Source: UBA3305 sp002373555 (GTDB lineage Bacteria; Bacillota; Clostridia; Lachnospirales; Lachnospiraceae). From it: a stretch of 56,879 bases of DNA. The notes under the pieces are model-generated. The model did not search any database. It was not told where the DNA came from and saw only the letters and a list, made by a program, of their open reading frames with translations. Shown one piece after another: positions 24,399 to 33,266 of this stretch (positions are counted from its first letter, which is position 1; every line of letters starts with the position of its first letter). Made by a program: the position numbers and the translations under genes. Where the stretch lies: contig CAMOER010000015.1 of assembly GCA_946612455.1 (NCBI GenBank), positions 1 to 56,879 of the forward strand. The letters run 5' to 3'.

Positions 24399-25634
24399 TC
24401 AGTCGTATCTCTCGTCGATGACGCGTTTTGTCTTCTTCTCGCTTCGCGGCAGCACGCCGATCTCCACGACTTTGACGAGCGGTGTGAAGCCGATCCGGCT
24501 CTTGACCTCCACGGCGATCCGTTTTGCCAGATCCAGGAAATCCACCGTTCCGTTCGTCTCGACATAGATACGCATGGTATCCTTGCCCTCCAGATGGGAG
24601 ATGCGGATCTGGTATTCGCTCGAAAGCTCGGGGAACAGCGCCAGGATCTCTTCGATCTGCTTCGGGAACACATTGACGCCCTTGATCTTGATCATGTCGT
24701 CGCTTCTTCCGGAGATGACATCGATGCGGGGATATTTCGAGCCGCACGGGCATTCGCCGGGAATGATGCGGGACAGATCGTGCGTGCGGTAGCGGATCAG
24801 CGGCGCGCCTTCCTTCACCAGCGTCGTGATGACGATCTCGCCGAATTCGCCGTCCGGCACATTCTCGCCGGTCTCGGGATCAATGATCTCGAGATATACG
24901 TAATCGTCCCAGATATGCATGCCGGTGTCATATTTGCAGCTGATGCCGATGCCGGGTCCGTAGATCTCGGTCAGGCCGTAGATATCATACAGTTCGATGC
25001 CGAGCTCCGTGGAGATTCTCTGGCGGATCTTTTCGCCCCAGCGCTCGGAGCCGATCACGCCCTTCTTCAGGCAGATCTGGTCCTTGATCCCTCGTTTCTG
25101 GATCTCTTCGGCGAGCAGGAGCGCATAGCTGGAGGTCGCTGTCAGCACCGTCGTTTTCATGTCGATCATGAACTGCAGCTGCTTGTTGGTATTGCCCGGG
25201 CCCATCGGAACGGCCATCGCGCCGAGCTTCTCCGCGCCGAGCTGGAAGCCGATGCCGGCAGTCCACAGGCCGTAACCGGGTGTGATGTGGATGCGGTCCT
25301 TGTTCGTGATGCCGGCAAATTCATAGCAGCGTTTGAACATTTCCGCCCAGTCATCGACGTCTTTCTTCGTATAGGGTATGATGACCGGCGTGCCGGTGGT
25401 GCCGGAAGAGGAATGAATGCGGACGATCTCTTCTTCGGGCACGGCCATCAGGCCCAGCGGGTACGCATCGCGGAGATCCTGTTTGTTGGAAAACGGAAGC
25501 TTTTTAAAATCCTCCGCGGTGGCGACGCCGGTGATGCCGGCTTCCGCAAGCTTCTTGCCGTAGAAGTTTCCGGAATGGATCAGGCGTTTGATCTGGTTGT
25601 TGACCTGTTCTAGCTGCAGACTGCTGATTTCCAT
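24399..25634 (-). CDS. paaK: Phenylacetate-CoA ligase family enzyme
   Basis: A 411-residue adenylate-forming ligase. The phosphate-binding motif SSSGTTGTP lies near residue 95, the adenine-binding YGLTEIYGPG near 240, and the C-terminal lid with GRSDDMIKIKGVNVFP near 320. PaaK joins an aryl acid such as phenylacetate or indoleacetate to CoA, or runs in reverse to make ATP from an aryl-acetyl-CoA. Its place directly after iorB and iorA supports the second direction: the oxidoreductase makes aryl-acetyl-CoA and the ligase recovers ATP. GAGAGGGG precedes the start. Confidence 0.92.
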   Translation of the reverse strand: MEISSLQLEQVNNQIKRLIHSGNFYGKKLAEAGITGVATAEDFKKLPFSNKQDLRDAYPLGLMAVPEEEIVRIHSSSGTTGTPVIIPYTKKDVDDWAEMFKRCYEFAGITNKDRIHITPGYGLWTAGIGFQLGAEKLGAMAVPMGPGNTNKQLQFMIDMKTTVLTATSSYALLLAEEIQKRGIKDQICLKKGVIGSERWGEKIRQRISTELGIELYDIYGLTEIYGPGIGISCKYDTGMHIWDDYVYLEIIDPETGENVPDGEFGEIVITTLVKEGAPLIRYRTHDLSRIIPGECPCGSKYPRIDVISGRSDDMIKIKGVNVFPKQIEEILALFPELSSEYQIRISHLEGKDTMRIYVETNGTVDFLDLAKRIAVEVKSRIGFTPLVKVVEIGVLPRSEKKTKRVIDERYD

Positions 25635-25647
25635 AGTTTTTCCCCTC

Positions 25648-26232
25648 TCAGTTGATATAATTCAAAGCTTTGATATTCAGCGCATGGAGTTTCTCCGGCA
25701 GCGCTTCCATAAGCGCCGCCAGCACATCTTCCTTCTGCAGTCCGAGCCTGCCGGTCTGCAGCGCCGCGCCCAGAAGCACGACATTCAGGCACTTGGAAGA
25801 GCCGAGATCTTCGGAGGCTTTCCGGCTGTCGACAAGCGTCAGGTCGGAAACATTTGCCCGAAGATACGCGAGGATCTCTTCCTCCGGATAAGCGGACACG
25901 CCGATCATCGCGCTGACCGGCATGACCGGTGCGGAGGATGCGACGACCGTGCCGCCGGCCTTCAGGTAAGGCAGCATCCGGACAGTCTCGGCCGGCTCGA
26001 AGCCGATGATCACATCCGCCTGCCCCAGGCCGATGCGCGGAGATCCTGCGCCCTCGCCCAGACGCAGATGGGAAAATACGCTGCCGCCGCGCTGTGCCAT
26101 GCCGATCGTCTCGGCGGATTTGACGGGGAGACCGTCCTTCATGGCGGCGGAGGCGATCAGGCGGGAGGCAAGGATGGTGCCCTGTCCGCCGACGCCGCAG
26201 AGGACGATGTTGGTGGTGTTTTTCGTGCTCAT
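25648..26232 (-). CDS. iorB: Indolepyruvate ferredoxin oxidoreductase, beta subunit
   Basis: 194 residues, a single 2-oxoacid oxidoreductase gamma-type domain with the N-terminal GVGGQGTILAS glycine motif and the GMAQRGGSVFSHLR segment typical of IorB. With IorA it oxidises aryl-pyruvates from aromatic amino acids to aryl-acetyl-CoA, reducing ferredoxin. The frame is open upstream within iorA, but the ATG at 26232 overlaps the iorA stop (ATGA) and marks a coupled start. Its last codons lie 13 bases before paaK. Confidence 0.93.
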   Translation of the reverse strand: MSTKNTTNIVLCGVGGQGTILASRLIASAAMKDGLPVKSAETIGMAQRGGSVFSHLRLGEGAGSPRIGLGQADVIIGFEPAETVRMLPYLKAGGTVVASSAPVMPVSAMIGVSAYPEEEILAYLRANVSDLTLVDSRKASEDLGSSKCLNVVLLGAALQTGRLGLQKEDVLAALMEALPEKLHALNIKALNYIN

Positions 26233-28061
26233 TTCCGTCTTCCTTCCTGCAGGCTGATGGCTCCGAACGGGCAGACCTTTTCGCAGAGCATGCAGCCGGT
26301 ACATTGTGCGTGATCGATAAATGCCTTGCCGTCTTTTACGGTGAGCGCCGGACAGCCGAGCTCACGGATGCATTTCCGGCAGCCGGTGCAGTTCTTTGCA
26401 TCAACGACGGAGACCGCAGCCGGCTTCGACAGCGCGATGCAGGGCGATCTGAAAATGATGGCCTTGACGTCGGGCTCGTCCGCGATCCGTTTTACAGCTT
26501 TGATGGCGGCAGGAAGATCCAGCGGATCCACGGTCTCGACGGTCTGCAGCCCGATCGCCCGCAGCACATTTTCGATGCTGACTTTTTCAACGATCTGGCC
26601 CATGACCGTGCGGCCGGTGCCGGGGTGCGGCTGGTGGCCGGTCATGGCGGTGGTGGAATTATCCAGGACGACGAGCGTCATGTCTGCCTGGTTGTAAAAA
26701 GCGTTGACCACGCCCGTGATGCCCGAGGCGAAGAATGTCGAATCGCCGACGAAGGCAAAGCATTTTGTGTCGTGCTCAATATGTCCGATGCCCTGCGCCA
26801 TATTGATGCCGGCGCCCATGCAGAGACAGGAGTCGCACATATCCAGCGGCTGGGCATTTCCGAGGGTATAACAGCCGATATCGCCGGCGTAGAAAGTCTT
26901 CTTACCCTTCATGGCCTGCTTCACTGCGTAGAAGGAAGCGCGGTGCGGACATCCTGCGCAGAGGACCGGCGGCCGGACCGGAAGCGCGGGCGGCGCGGGA
27001 AGATCGGCGGAGCCGGTGCGGATGCTTTCATCCGCAAGGAAATCCGCCAGTGCGCTGCTGACGGAATCCACGGAATTCTCGCCGGACGGTGCGATATGTC
27101 CGGTCAGCTTTCCAAGGATCTTTGTCTGCAGGCCGTATTTTCCGCAGACATAGGTGAGCGCACGCTCGATGACGGGATCCAGCTCTTCGATGCAGAGGAC
27201 TTCTTCCTTGCCCTGCAGGAATTCCAACGCCAGCTTCTCCGGGAAGGGGAACGGCGTGGCGATCCGCAGAACAGCCGGATGCGACTCATTTCCGAGGACA
27301 TCCATTGTGTACATGAAATTTGCGCCATGCGATGCGACCGCTTTCTTCGAAGCTGCGTATGCGCCGCAGGCCGGCCGGATGCAGTTGCGTTCATAACCGG
27401 ACAGCACATCTTTCAATTCGGCGTTGCGCTTTTCGATCAGCGCGTGATTCTTGACGGACAGCCGGGGGAAGATCACCCATTTGGAGGGATCCTTGACAAA
27501 TCCTTCGATCGCATGGGTGCTGTATTCTTCGGAATCGAGGATGTCGATCGATTCATAGCCGTGATCGATCCGGGTCGTCGCGCGGAAGAACACGGGCGTC
27601 TGATATTTGTGAGAGAATTCGAAGGCCTCCCGGATCATTTCGTATGCTTCGGAAACGGAGGACGGATCGAATACCGGAACCTTCGAGAACATGCCGAAGG
27701 TACGGGTGTCCTGCTCGGTCTGGGAGGAGATCGGGCCGGGATCGTCCGCGACCATGACCACCAGCGCGCCTTTGACGCCGATATATTCCAGGCTCATCAG
27801 CGGATCGCAGGCGACATTCAGGCCGACCTGCTTCATTGTGACCATGGTATAGGCGCCGGTATAAGCCGCGCCGGCGGCTGTCTCCATGGCAGCCTTTTCA
27901 TTGACGGACCATTCCACATAGACATTCCCGGGGTTGCGGCGGGCGGCCGTCTCCAGGACTTCGGTCGAGGGCGTGCCGGGGTAGCCGGCGACCAGATCGA
28001 CGCCGGCGGCAAGCGCGCCGAGCGCGATGGCTTCATTGCCCATGAGAAACTCTTTATGCAT
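26229..28061 (-). CDS. iorA: Indolepyruvate ferredoxin oxidoreductase, alpha subunit
   Basis: 610 residues. The N-terminal half is the pyrimidine-binding domain (GYPGTPSTEV...EWSVNEKAA). The second half has the TPP-binding motif GDSTFFASG followed by VLDNSTTAMTG. Two [4Fe-4S] ferredoxin motifs (CTGCRKCIRELGCP and CTGCMLCEKVCP) close the protein. This order is diagnostic of IorA. The ATG at 28061 sits 10 bases after GAGG. The operon iorA-iorB-paaK runs away from the four-subunit oxidoreductase that starts at 28338. Confidence 0.95.
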   Translation of the reverse strand: MHKEFLMGNEAIALGALAAGVDLVAGYPGTPSTEVLETAARRNPGNVYVEWSVNEKAAMETAAGAAYTGAYTMVTMKQVGLNVACDPLMSLEYIGVKGALVVMVADDPGPISSQTEQDTRTFGMFSKVPVFDPSSVSEAYEMIREAFEFSHKYQTPVFFRATTRIDHGYESIDILDSEEYSTHAIEGFVKDPSKWVIFPRLSVKNHALIEKRNAELKDVLSGYERNCIRPACGAYAASKKAVASHGANFMYTMDVLGNESHPAVLRIATPFPFPEKLALEFLQGKEEVLCIEELDPVIERALTYVCGKYGLQTKILGKLTGHIAPSGENSVDSVSSALADFLADESIRTGSADLPAPPALPVRPPVLCAGCPHRASFYAVKQAMKGKKTFYAGDIGCYTLGNAQPLDMCDSCLCMGAGINMAQGIGHIEHDTKCFAFVGDSTFFASGITGVVNAFYNQADMTLVVLDNSTTAMTGHQPHPGTGRTVMGQIVEKVSIENVLRAIGLQTVETVDPLDLPAAIKAVKRIADEPDVKAIIFRSPCIALSKPAAVSVVDAKNCTGCRKCIRELGCPALTVKDGKAFIDHAQCTGCMLCEKVCPFGAISLQEGRRK

Positions 28062-28106
28062 AATGATCAAACCTCTTTCTTCTGATTTGATAGAAAACTT
28101 AACGGT

Positions 28107-28136
28107 ACTATAGCACAGGTAATGTGCCATTTTCAA
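28107..28136 (-). promoter_or_regulatory. Promoter of iorA-iorB-paaK
   Basis: On the minus strand TTGAAA (28131-28136), an 18-base spacer and TATAGT (28107-28112) with an extended TGC in front form a plausible promoter about 45 bases from iorA. Confidence 0.6.
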
Positions 28137-28207
28137 GGAGAGAGTGCGCGGAGACGATCCGGGGAGGCTCTTCGCATCTGCCGGCTCTTCAGGATGACAG
28201 TTTTTGC

Positions 28208-28236
28208 TTGCCTAATCAATCGAAGTACGTTATGAT
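28208..28236 (+). promoter_or_regulatory. Promoter of the second oxidoreductase operon
   Basis: TTGCCT (28208-28213), a 17-base spacer and TATGAT (28231-28236). It is divergent from the iorA promoter, with about 70 bases between the two -35 boxes. That gap contains CAGGATGACAG (28193-28203), resembling the right end of an R1 repeat. Confidence 0.55.
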
Positions 28237-28337
28237 TTTACACAACTAAAAATCCCGCAGAGATGCAGCTTTCACATCCGGCAGCTTTTACAGTGCGGCA
28301 GCTTCCTGCGGCAAATACCATGAAAAGAGGGATGACC

Positions 28338-28916
28338 ATGGCTAAGATGACTGAAATCCGCTGGCATGGCCGCGGCGGCCAGGGCGCGAAGACGGCAGCG
28401 CTGCTGCTCGCCGACTCGGCCTTCAACACCGGCAAGTATGTGCAGGGGTTCCCGGAATACGGCCCTGAGCGGATGGGCGCGCCGATCACCGCGTACAACC
28501 GCATTAGCGATGAGCGCTGCACAGTGCACTCGAATATCTATTACCCCGATTATGTTGTTGTCGTGGATGTCACGCTGCTCTCCGCAGTGGATGTGACCAA
28601 AGGACTGAAACCCGAAGGCGCCATCATCATCAATTCCGGCAAGGATCCGGAGGAGCTCCGTCCGCTGCTCCGCGGCTACACCGGCAGAGTCTGCACGATC
28701 GACGCCGGCAAGATCTCCACGGAAGAGCTTGGCAGGAACTTCCCCAACACGCCCATGCTCGGCGCGGTGGTGAAAGTCAGCGGCCTGATCGATGAAGAGG
28801 AATTCATCGAGGACATGAAAGGCTCGTTCAAGCACAAATTCTCGACCAAACCGCAGGTCATCGAGGGCAACATGAAGGCTCTCATCCGTTCGATGAAGGA
28901 GGTGAAGGGACTGTGA
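28338..28916 (+). CDS. 2-oxoacid:ferredoxin oxidoreductase, gamma subunit
   Basis: 192 residues with the POR/VOR gamma signature: WHGRGGQGAKTAA at the N-terminus and FPEYGPERMGAPI near residue 40. It contributes to the CoA site of a four-subunit pyruvate or 2-ketoisovalerate oxidoreductase. ATG 28338 follows AGAGGG at a suitable distance. The stop overlaps the delta-subunit start (GTGA). Gene order gamma-delta-alpha-beta is the archaeal-type arrangement also found in Clostridia. Substrate choice between pyruvate and branched-chain 2-oxoacids is not resolved. Confidence 0.9.
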   Translation: MAKMTEIRWHGRGGQGAKTAALLLADSAFNTGKYVQGFPEYGPERMGAPITAYNRISDERCTVHSNIYYPDYVVVVDVTLLSAVDVTKGLKPEGAIIINSGKDPEELRPLLRGYTGRVCTIDAGKISTEELGRNFPNTPMLGAVVKVSGLIDEEEFIEDMKGSFKHKFSTKPQVIEGNMKALIRSMKEVKGL

Positions 28917-29224
28917 GAAAATACGTTCCGGCATCGGAAGTCAATGAAAATATCACCTGGCAGGACATCGCGCCCGGCGGCGAAGTCCCGGAGGGCGGCA
29001 CGTCCGACCTTTTCAACACCGGCGACTGGCGGACCATGGTCCCCACGTTCATCGAAGAAAAATGCAAACAGTGCCTGTTGTGCTTCCCGGTCTGTCCGGA
29101 CAGCAGCATCCCCGTAGTGGACGGCAAGCGTCTGGATTTCGATTACAAGCACTGCAAGGGCTGCGGCGTCTGTTACAAGGTATGTCCTTTCGGCGCGATC
29201 ACATTCGGAAAGGAGGAAAAGTAA
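28913..29224 (+). CDS. 2-oxoacid:ferredoxin oxidoreductase, delta (ferredoxin-like) subunit
   Basis: 103 residues carrying two [4Fe-4S] motifs, CKQCLLCFPVCP and CKGCGVCYKVCP, which pass electrons from the TPP site to external ferredoxin. The N-terminal ~45 residues form the usual delta extension with a conserved WR near residue 40. The GTG start lies inside the end of the gamma gene. No bases separate its stop from the alpha subunit start. Confidence 0.92.
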   Translation: MRKYVPASEVNENITWQDIAPGGEVPEGGTSDLFNTGDWRTMVPTFIEEKCKQCLLCFPVCPDSSIPVVDGKRLDFDYKHCKGCGVCYKVCPFGAITFGKEEK

Positions 29225-30424
29225 ATGTCCATTCGTGAAAGACTTTCCGGAAATGAAGCGGTCGCATTCGCGTTCAAGCAGATCAATCCCGATGTCATGG
29301 GCGCATTTCCGATCACTCCTTCCACCGAGATCCCACAGTATTTCTCCCAGTATGTCAACAACGGCGAGGTCGACACGGAATTCGTGCCGGTCGAATCCGA
29401 GCATTCCGCGATGAGCTGCTGCATCGGTGCGGAAGCAGCCGGCGGCAGAGCCGTGACGGCAACTTCCTCCGCCGGACTGGCGCTGATGTACGAGGTGCTG
29501 TATGTCGCTGCCTCCGCACGTCTGCCGATCACGCTGGCCTGCGTGAACCGCGCGCTCACCGGCCCGATCAACATCAACAATGACCATTCCGATTCCATGG
29601 GCGCCCGCGATTCGGGCTGGCTGCAGCTCTATTCCGAGAACAACCAGGAAGCCTATGACAACATGCTCATGGCGATGCGCATTGCGGAGCATCCCGACGT
29701 CCGTCTGCCGATCATGATCTGCCAGGACGGCTTCATCACCTCCCACGCGATCGAGAACATCGAGCTGGTGGAGGATGAACTTGTAAAGAAATTCGTCGGC
29801 GAGTATGAGCCGCAGGAGTACCTGCTGAAGAAGGAAAATCCGCTTTCCGTCGGCCCGTATGACATCTCTCCTTATTATATGGAGCACCGTGTGTCCCAGG
29901 CGCAGGCCATGAAGAACGCGAAGCAGGTGATCCTGGACGTGTCCGCGGAATTCGCGGAGATGACCGGACGCAGCTACGGCCTGTTCGAGGAATTCATGAT
30001 GGAGGACGCTGAGCGCGCCATCGTGATCATCGGTTCTTCCGCCGGTACGGCCAAGGAAGCTGTAAAGCAGCTCCGGGCAAAAGGCGAGAAGGTCGGCCTG
30101 ATCAAGCTGCGCGCCTTCCGTCCGTTCCCGATGGAAGAGCTCGGCGCCGCCCTGAACGGCGTCAAGGCGGTTGCGGTCATGGATAAATCCGAAGGCTTCT
30201 CTGCGTGCGGCGGCCCTGTTTTCGCCGAAACAAGAAGCGCCTGTTACGGACAGCCCGAGCAGCCGATGATGATCAACTATGTGTATGGTCTCGGCGGCCG
30301 CGACGTGCGCGTCGAGAGCATTCAGTATGTATTTGAAAGACTGACGGAAATCATTGAGAACGGTACGACCGGTGAAGTCTACCGTCATCTGGACGTGAGA
30401 GGAGGCGAGTACAGTGGCTTATAA
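29225..30424 (+). CDS. 2-oxoacid:ferredoxin oxidoreductase, alpha subunit
   Basis: 399 residues. Domain I shows FPITPSTEIPQ and the VESEHSAMSCCIGAEAAG segment around residue 60, including the Glu that activates TPP. A GSSAGTAKEAV turn near residue 260 marks domain II. Together with gamma and delta it forms one half of the complex. The stop overlaps the beta start by 11 bases, so the four subunits are made in fixed ratio. Confidence 0.93.
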   Translation: MSIRERLSGNEAVAFAFKQINPDVMGAFPITPSTEIPQYFSQYVNNGEVDTEFVPVESEHSAMSCCIGAEAAGGRAVTATSSAGLALMYEVLYVAASARLPITLACVNRALTGPININNDHSDSMGARDSGWLQLYSENNQEAYDNMLMAMRIAEHPDVRLPIMICQDGFITSHAIENIELVEDELVKKFVGEYEPQEYLLKKENPLSVGPYDISPYYMEHRVSQAQAMKNAKQVILDVSAEFAEMTGRSYGLFEEFMMEDAERAIVIIGSSAGTAKEAVKQLRAKGEKVGLIKLRAFRPFPMEELGAALNGVKAVAVMDKSEGFSACGGPVFAETRSACYGQPEQPMMINYVYGLGGRDVRVESIQYVFERLTEIIENGTTGEVYRHLDVRGGEYSGL

Positions 30425-31343
30425 TCTGAAAGCAGAAGCAAGCAAGCCCGAGCGTTTCGCCGGAGGACATAAGAGCTGCGCGGGCTGCGGCCTGCCGGTC
30501 GGCGTAAGAGGCGTGCTGCGCGCGATGGATTCCGAGGACAAGGCGGTCATCTGCTGCGCGACGGGATGTCTGGAGGTCTCCAGTTTCATGTATCCCTACA
30601 CAGCCTGGAAGGACAGCTTTATCCACAGCGCATTTGAGAATGCCGGCGCGATGGCCGGCGGCGTGGAGACCGCACTGAAGGTCCTGAAGAAAAAAGGAAA
30701 GATCGACGAGGATTTCAAGATCATCGCGTTCGGCGGTGACGGCGGCACGTATGACATCGGCTTCCAGTCGCTTTCCGGCGCCATGGAGCGCGGCCACGAC
30801 ATGGTCTATGTCTGCCTCGACAATGAAGCCTACATGAATACCGGTATCCAGCGTTCTTCCAGTACGCCGAAATACGCGGATGCGACCACATCCCCGGCCG
30901 GTTCCGTGATCCAGGGCAAGCAGCAGAACAAGAAGGAGCTGACCGAAGTCATCGCGGCGCACAATGTGCCTTACGTTGCCCAGACGACCTACATCGGGAA
31001 CTTCAAGGATCTGCATGAGAAGGCCAGAAAGGCCATCTATACCGAAGGCCCGGCATTCCTGAACATCATGTCGCCCTGCCCCAGAGGCTGGCGCTATCCG
31101 ACCGAAGAGCTGATGACCATCTGCAAGATGGCGGTCGAGACCTGCGTATGGCCGCTGTACGAAGTGATCGACGGCGAGTGGAAGGTGAACTACGAGCCGA
31201 AGCACAAGCTTCCGGTCGAGGAATACTTAAAACTTCAGGGACGTTTCCGCCATATGTTCAAGCCCGGCAACGAGTGGATGATCGAAGACTGGCAGCGTTC
31301 TGTCGATGCAAGATGGGAGAAGCTGTTAAAGAAGAGCGTGTAA
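30414..31343 (+). CDS. 2-oxoacid:ferredoxin oxidoreductase, beta (TPP) subunit
   Basis: 309 residues, the TPP-binding subunit. It has an N-terminal CAGCGLP cysteine pair, CCATGC near residue 46, and the TPP motif GGDGGTYDIGFQ followed by CLDNEAYMNTGIQRS. The cysteines hold the proximal [4Fe-4S] cluster of the POR/VOR family. GTG 30414 is preceded by GAGGAGG. Length and motifs match PorB/VorA types. It ends the operon; the hairpin at 31531-31639 is the first possible stop downstream. Confidence 0.93.
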   Translation: MAYNLKAEASKPERFAGGHKSCAGCGLPVGVRGVLRAMDSEDKAVICCATGCLEVSSFMYPYTAWKDSFIHSAFENAGAMAGGVETALKVLKKKGKIDEDFKIIAFGGDGGTYDIGFQSLSGAMERGHDMVYVCLDNEAYMNTGIQRSSSTPKYADATTSPAGSVIQGKQQNKKELTEVIAAHNVPYVAQTTYIGNFKDLHEKARKAIYTEGPAFLNIMSPCPRGWRYPTEELMTICKMAVETCVWPLYEVIDGEWKVNYEPKHKLPVEEYLKLQGRFRHMFKPGNEWMIEDWQRSVDARWEKLLKKSV

Positions 31344-31530
31344 GGAGCGTGCAGGAAGCCTGGGAAGCGTGTGCAGGTGCCGGCGGAGTTGTTCGCGGCG
31401 GATCTATGCATTATTTCGCCGGTTTTTCGTCGGAAACGGTACAGCTGTGCAATAACAGACCGTTTCAGCAAATATACTGCCCACCTTTATCAAAATTTCT
31501 TTGCATGATCTTATGAAAATGCCTTGATTT

Positions 31531-31639
31531 GTGCAATTTAAATCTCTTTTAAAGAAAATACTGTCCTTTTTGAAGCTGATTTATGCAGAATGATGCGGAA
31601 AAAGGACAGTAATTTTTTATTATGAAACATTTTTTGCAC
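31531..31639. repeat. AT-rich palindromic repeat R3, may terminate transcription
   Basis: Outer arms GTGCAA and TTGCAC enclose inner arms ATACTGTCCTTTTT and AAAAAGGACAGTA. The inner stem with its T-runs could end the oxidoreductase transcript. Similar arms recur at 49079-49360, and both places share TTGCACAAACCGCA exactly (31677 and 49267). A partial copy precedes it at about 31446-31485. The whole 31344-31656 gap holds no gene. Confidence 0.65.
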
Positions 31640-31656
31640 GAAGAGAGGTTGTATTT

Positions 31657-31893
31657 TTGTTAAATGGGTCAGTTTTTGCACAAACCGCACAGAAACAGTA
31701 CAGAAAGCTGGTGTGGACATACTGGTTCGAACATGATATGATGCCGGTCGGATATACATTTTCGGACCGGGTGCCGGTACGCATCTGGGACGGAAAGTGT
31801 GAAGTCGATTTCGCGGAGATCTGTGAAGAGATGCGCTTCCTTTATGAGGAAGCGGTGCCGGAGTCAATGCGGCATGATGGGAATGCAATACGT
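31657..31893 (+). pseudogene. Uma2-family remnant, C-terminal end only
   Basis: An open frame fused in phase to the next gene encodes, at its residues 33-63, a YTFSDRVPVRIWDGKCEVDF segment that parallels the C-terminal FSEKIPVGIWDGRCAVDL of the intact Uma2 protein at 38208-39098. The catalytic part of the nuclease-like fold is missing and the 5' end merges into the AT-rich repeat. It is most simply a decayed Uma2 gene, truncated where the repeat lies. It could be translated as an N-terminal extension of the flavoprotein, but nothing in that family calls for one. Confidence 0.7.
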
Positions 31894-33255
31894 ATGAAAA
31901 AGATAATCGTGATCGGCGCGGGTGCGGCCGGGATGATGGCGGGCATTGCCGCCGCCCGGGCTGGCGCATCCGTGACGATCGTTGAGAAAAATGAAAAGGC
32001 CGGGAAGAAGATCTACATCACCGGCAAGGGCCGGTGCAATGTCACCAATGCCGGGGACCGGGAGGATTTCTTCGCGAATATCGTGACGAATCCCAGGTTC
32101 CTGTACTCCTCGTTTTCGGCATTCAATAATTACGACATGATGGATCTGCTGGAGGAAGCCGGCCTGCGCCTGAAGACGGAGCGCGGGAACCGAGTTTTTC
32201 CGCAGTCGGACAAATCTTCGGATGTGATCCGGACGCTGACAGACCAACTGCAGGCTCTGCAAGTGCGGACCCTGCTGAACACGCCTGTAATTGGGCTGCT
32301 GACGGAACGGCTGAATGCTGCAGAGGAAGCGCCCCTGAAAGAGGCGCAGGAAGATGCACCCGGCGGTAAACGCGGAAAGCACGGAAAAAAAGAGTTGCGG
32401 ACGATGCGGGTGACCGGCGTAAAGCTGGATGACGGCACGGTGCTGCACGCGGATGCGGTGATCGTCGCGGCCGGCGGCCTGGCCTATCCGGCGACCGGTT
32501 CGACCGGTGACGGCTACAGGTTCGCGGAAGAAGCCGGCCATACCGTTACGGACTGCTTCCCTGCGCTGATCCCGTTTAACGCGCATCTGGATAAGGGAAT
32601 TGCATGCAAAGACCTGATGGGCCTGACGGTAAAGAACACCGGCTTCCGCATGTATGAAGGGAAAAAGCTCGTTCGGGAGGATTTCGGCGAGCTGCTGTTC
32701 ACGCATTTCGGCGTCAGCGGGCCGATGGTGCTGTCGGCCGGCAGCGTGATGACGAAGACGCTGCACGGGAAGCATGAACCGGTGACGATCCGGCTGGATC
32801 TCAAGCCCGCGCTCACGGAAGAGCAGCTGGATGCGCGGTTCGTCCGCGATTTCACCGAACTGTCCGGCAGGAACATGACGAATATCCTGCGGAAGGCCTT
32901 TCCGGCGTCGCTGGTCCCTGTCATGCTGAAGCTTTCCGGCATCCGCGGCGAAAAAAAAGGAAGCGAAGTCACGAAAGAAGAACGGAAATCCCTTGTTTCC
33001 GTGACAAAGTGCTTTATAATACATGTTGACGGCACGCGGGATTACAACGAAGCCATCATCACGCAGGGAGGCGTCTCCGTCCGGGAGATCGATCCGAAGA
33101 CCATGGCGTCGAAAAAGGCAGAGGGGCTTTATTTCGCCGGGGAAGTGCTGGATGTGGACGCGTTTACCGGCGGCTATAATCTGCAGACAGCCTGGAGCAC
33201 GGGATATGCCGCGGGGCTGGCAGCAGCAAAAGAAGAAGAAAACCTATTTGGATAA
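31894..33255 (+). CDS. HI0933/BaiN-family flavoprotein
   Basis: 453 residues. The N-terminal FAD motif is IGAGAAGMMAGIAAARAG, followed by GKKIYITGKGRCNVTN, both hallmarks of the HI0933-like family (YhiN, BaiN). A second motif, VDAFTGGYNLQTAWSTG, closes the FAD site. The family's reaction is known for only a few members, for example reduction of bile-acid intermediates. A basic insert near residues 148-170 is not usual. ATG 31894 starts the conserved domain but has no good ribosome site; ATG 31867 or read-through from the Uma2 remnant is possible. Confidence 0.85.
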   Translation: MKKIIVIGAGAAGMMAGIAAARAGASVTIVEKNEKAGKKIYITGKGRCNVTNAGDREDFFANIVTNPRFLYSSFSAFNNYDMMDLLEEAGLRLKTERGNRVFPQSDKSSDVIRTLTDQLQALQVRTLLNTPVIGLLTERLNAAEEAPLKEAQEDAPGGKRGKHGKKELRTMRVTGVKLDDGTVLHADAVIVAAGGLAYPATGSTGDGYRFAEEAGHTVTDCFPALIPFNAHLDKGIACKDLMGLTVKNTGFRMYEGKKLVREDFGELLFTHFGVSGPMVLSAGSVMTKTLHGKHEPVTIRLDLKPALTEEQLDARFVRDFTELSGRNMTNILRKAFPASLVPVMLKLSGIRGEKKGSEVTKEERKSLVSVTKCFIIHVDGTRDYNEAIITQGGVSVREIDPKTMASKKAEGLYFAGEVLDVDAFTGGYNLQTAWSTGYAAGLAAAKEEENLFG

Positions 33256-33266
33256 GGAGAGATGAA

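Noticed and set aside
26304..28085. 593-residue plus-strand frame opposite iorA
   Set aside because: iorA carries the TPP and iron-sulphur motifs on the minus strand. The plus frame shows no domain or start signal.
31657..33255. One 532-residue fused protein
   Set aside because: The first 79 codons match the end of a Uma2 protein and the repeat, while the flavoprotein domain begins exactly at Met 31894.
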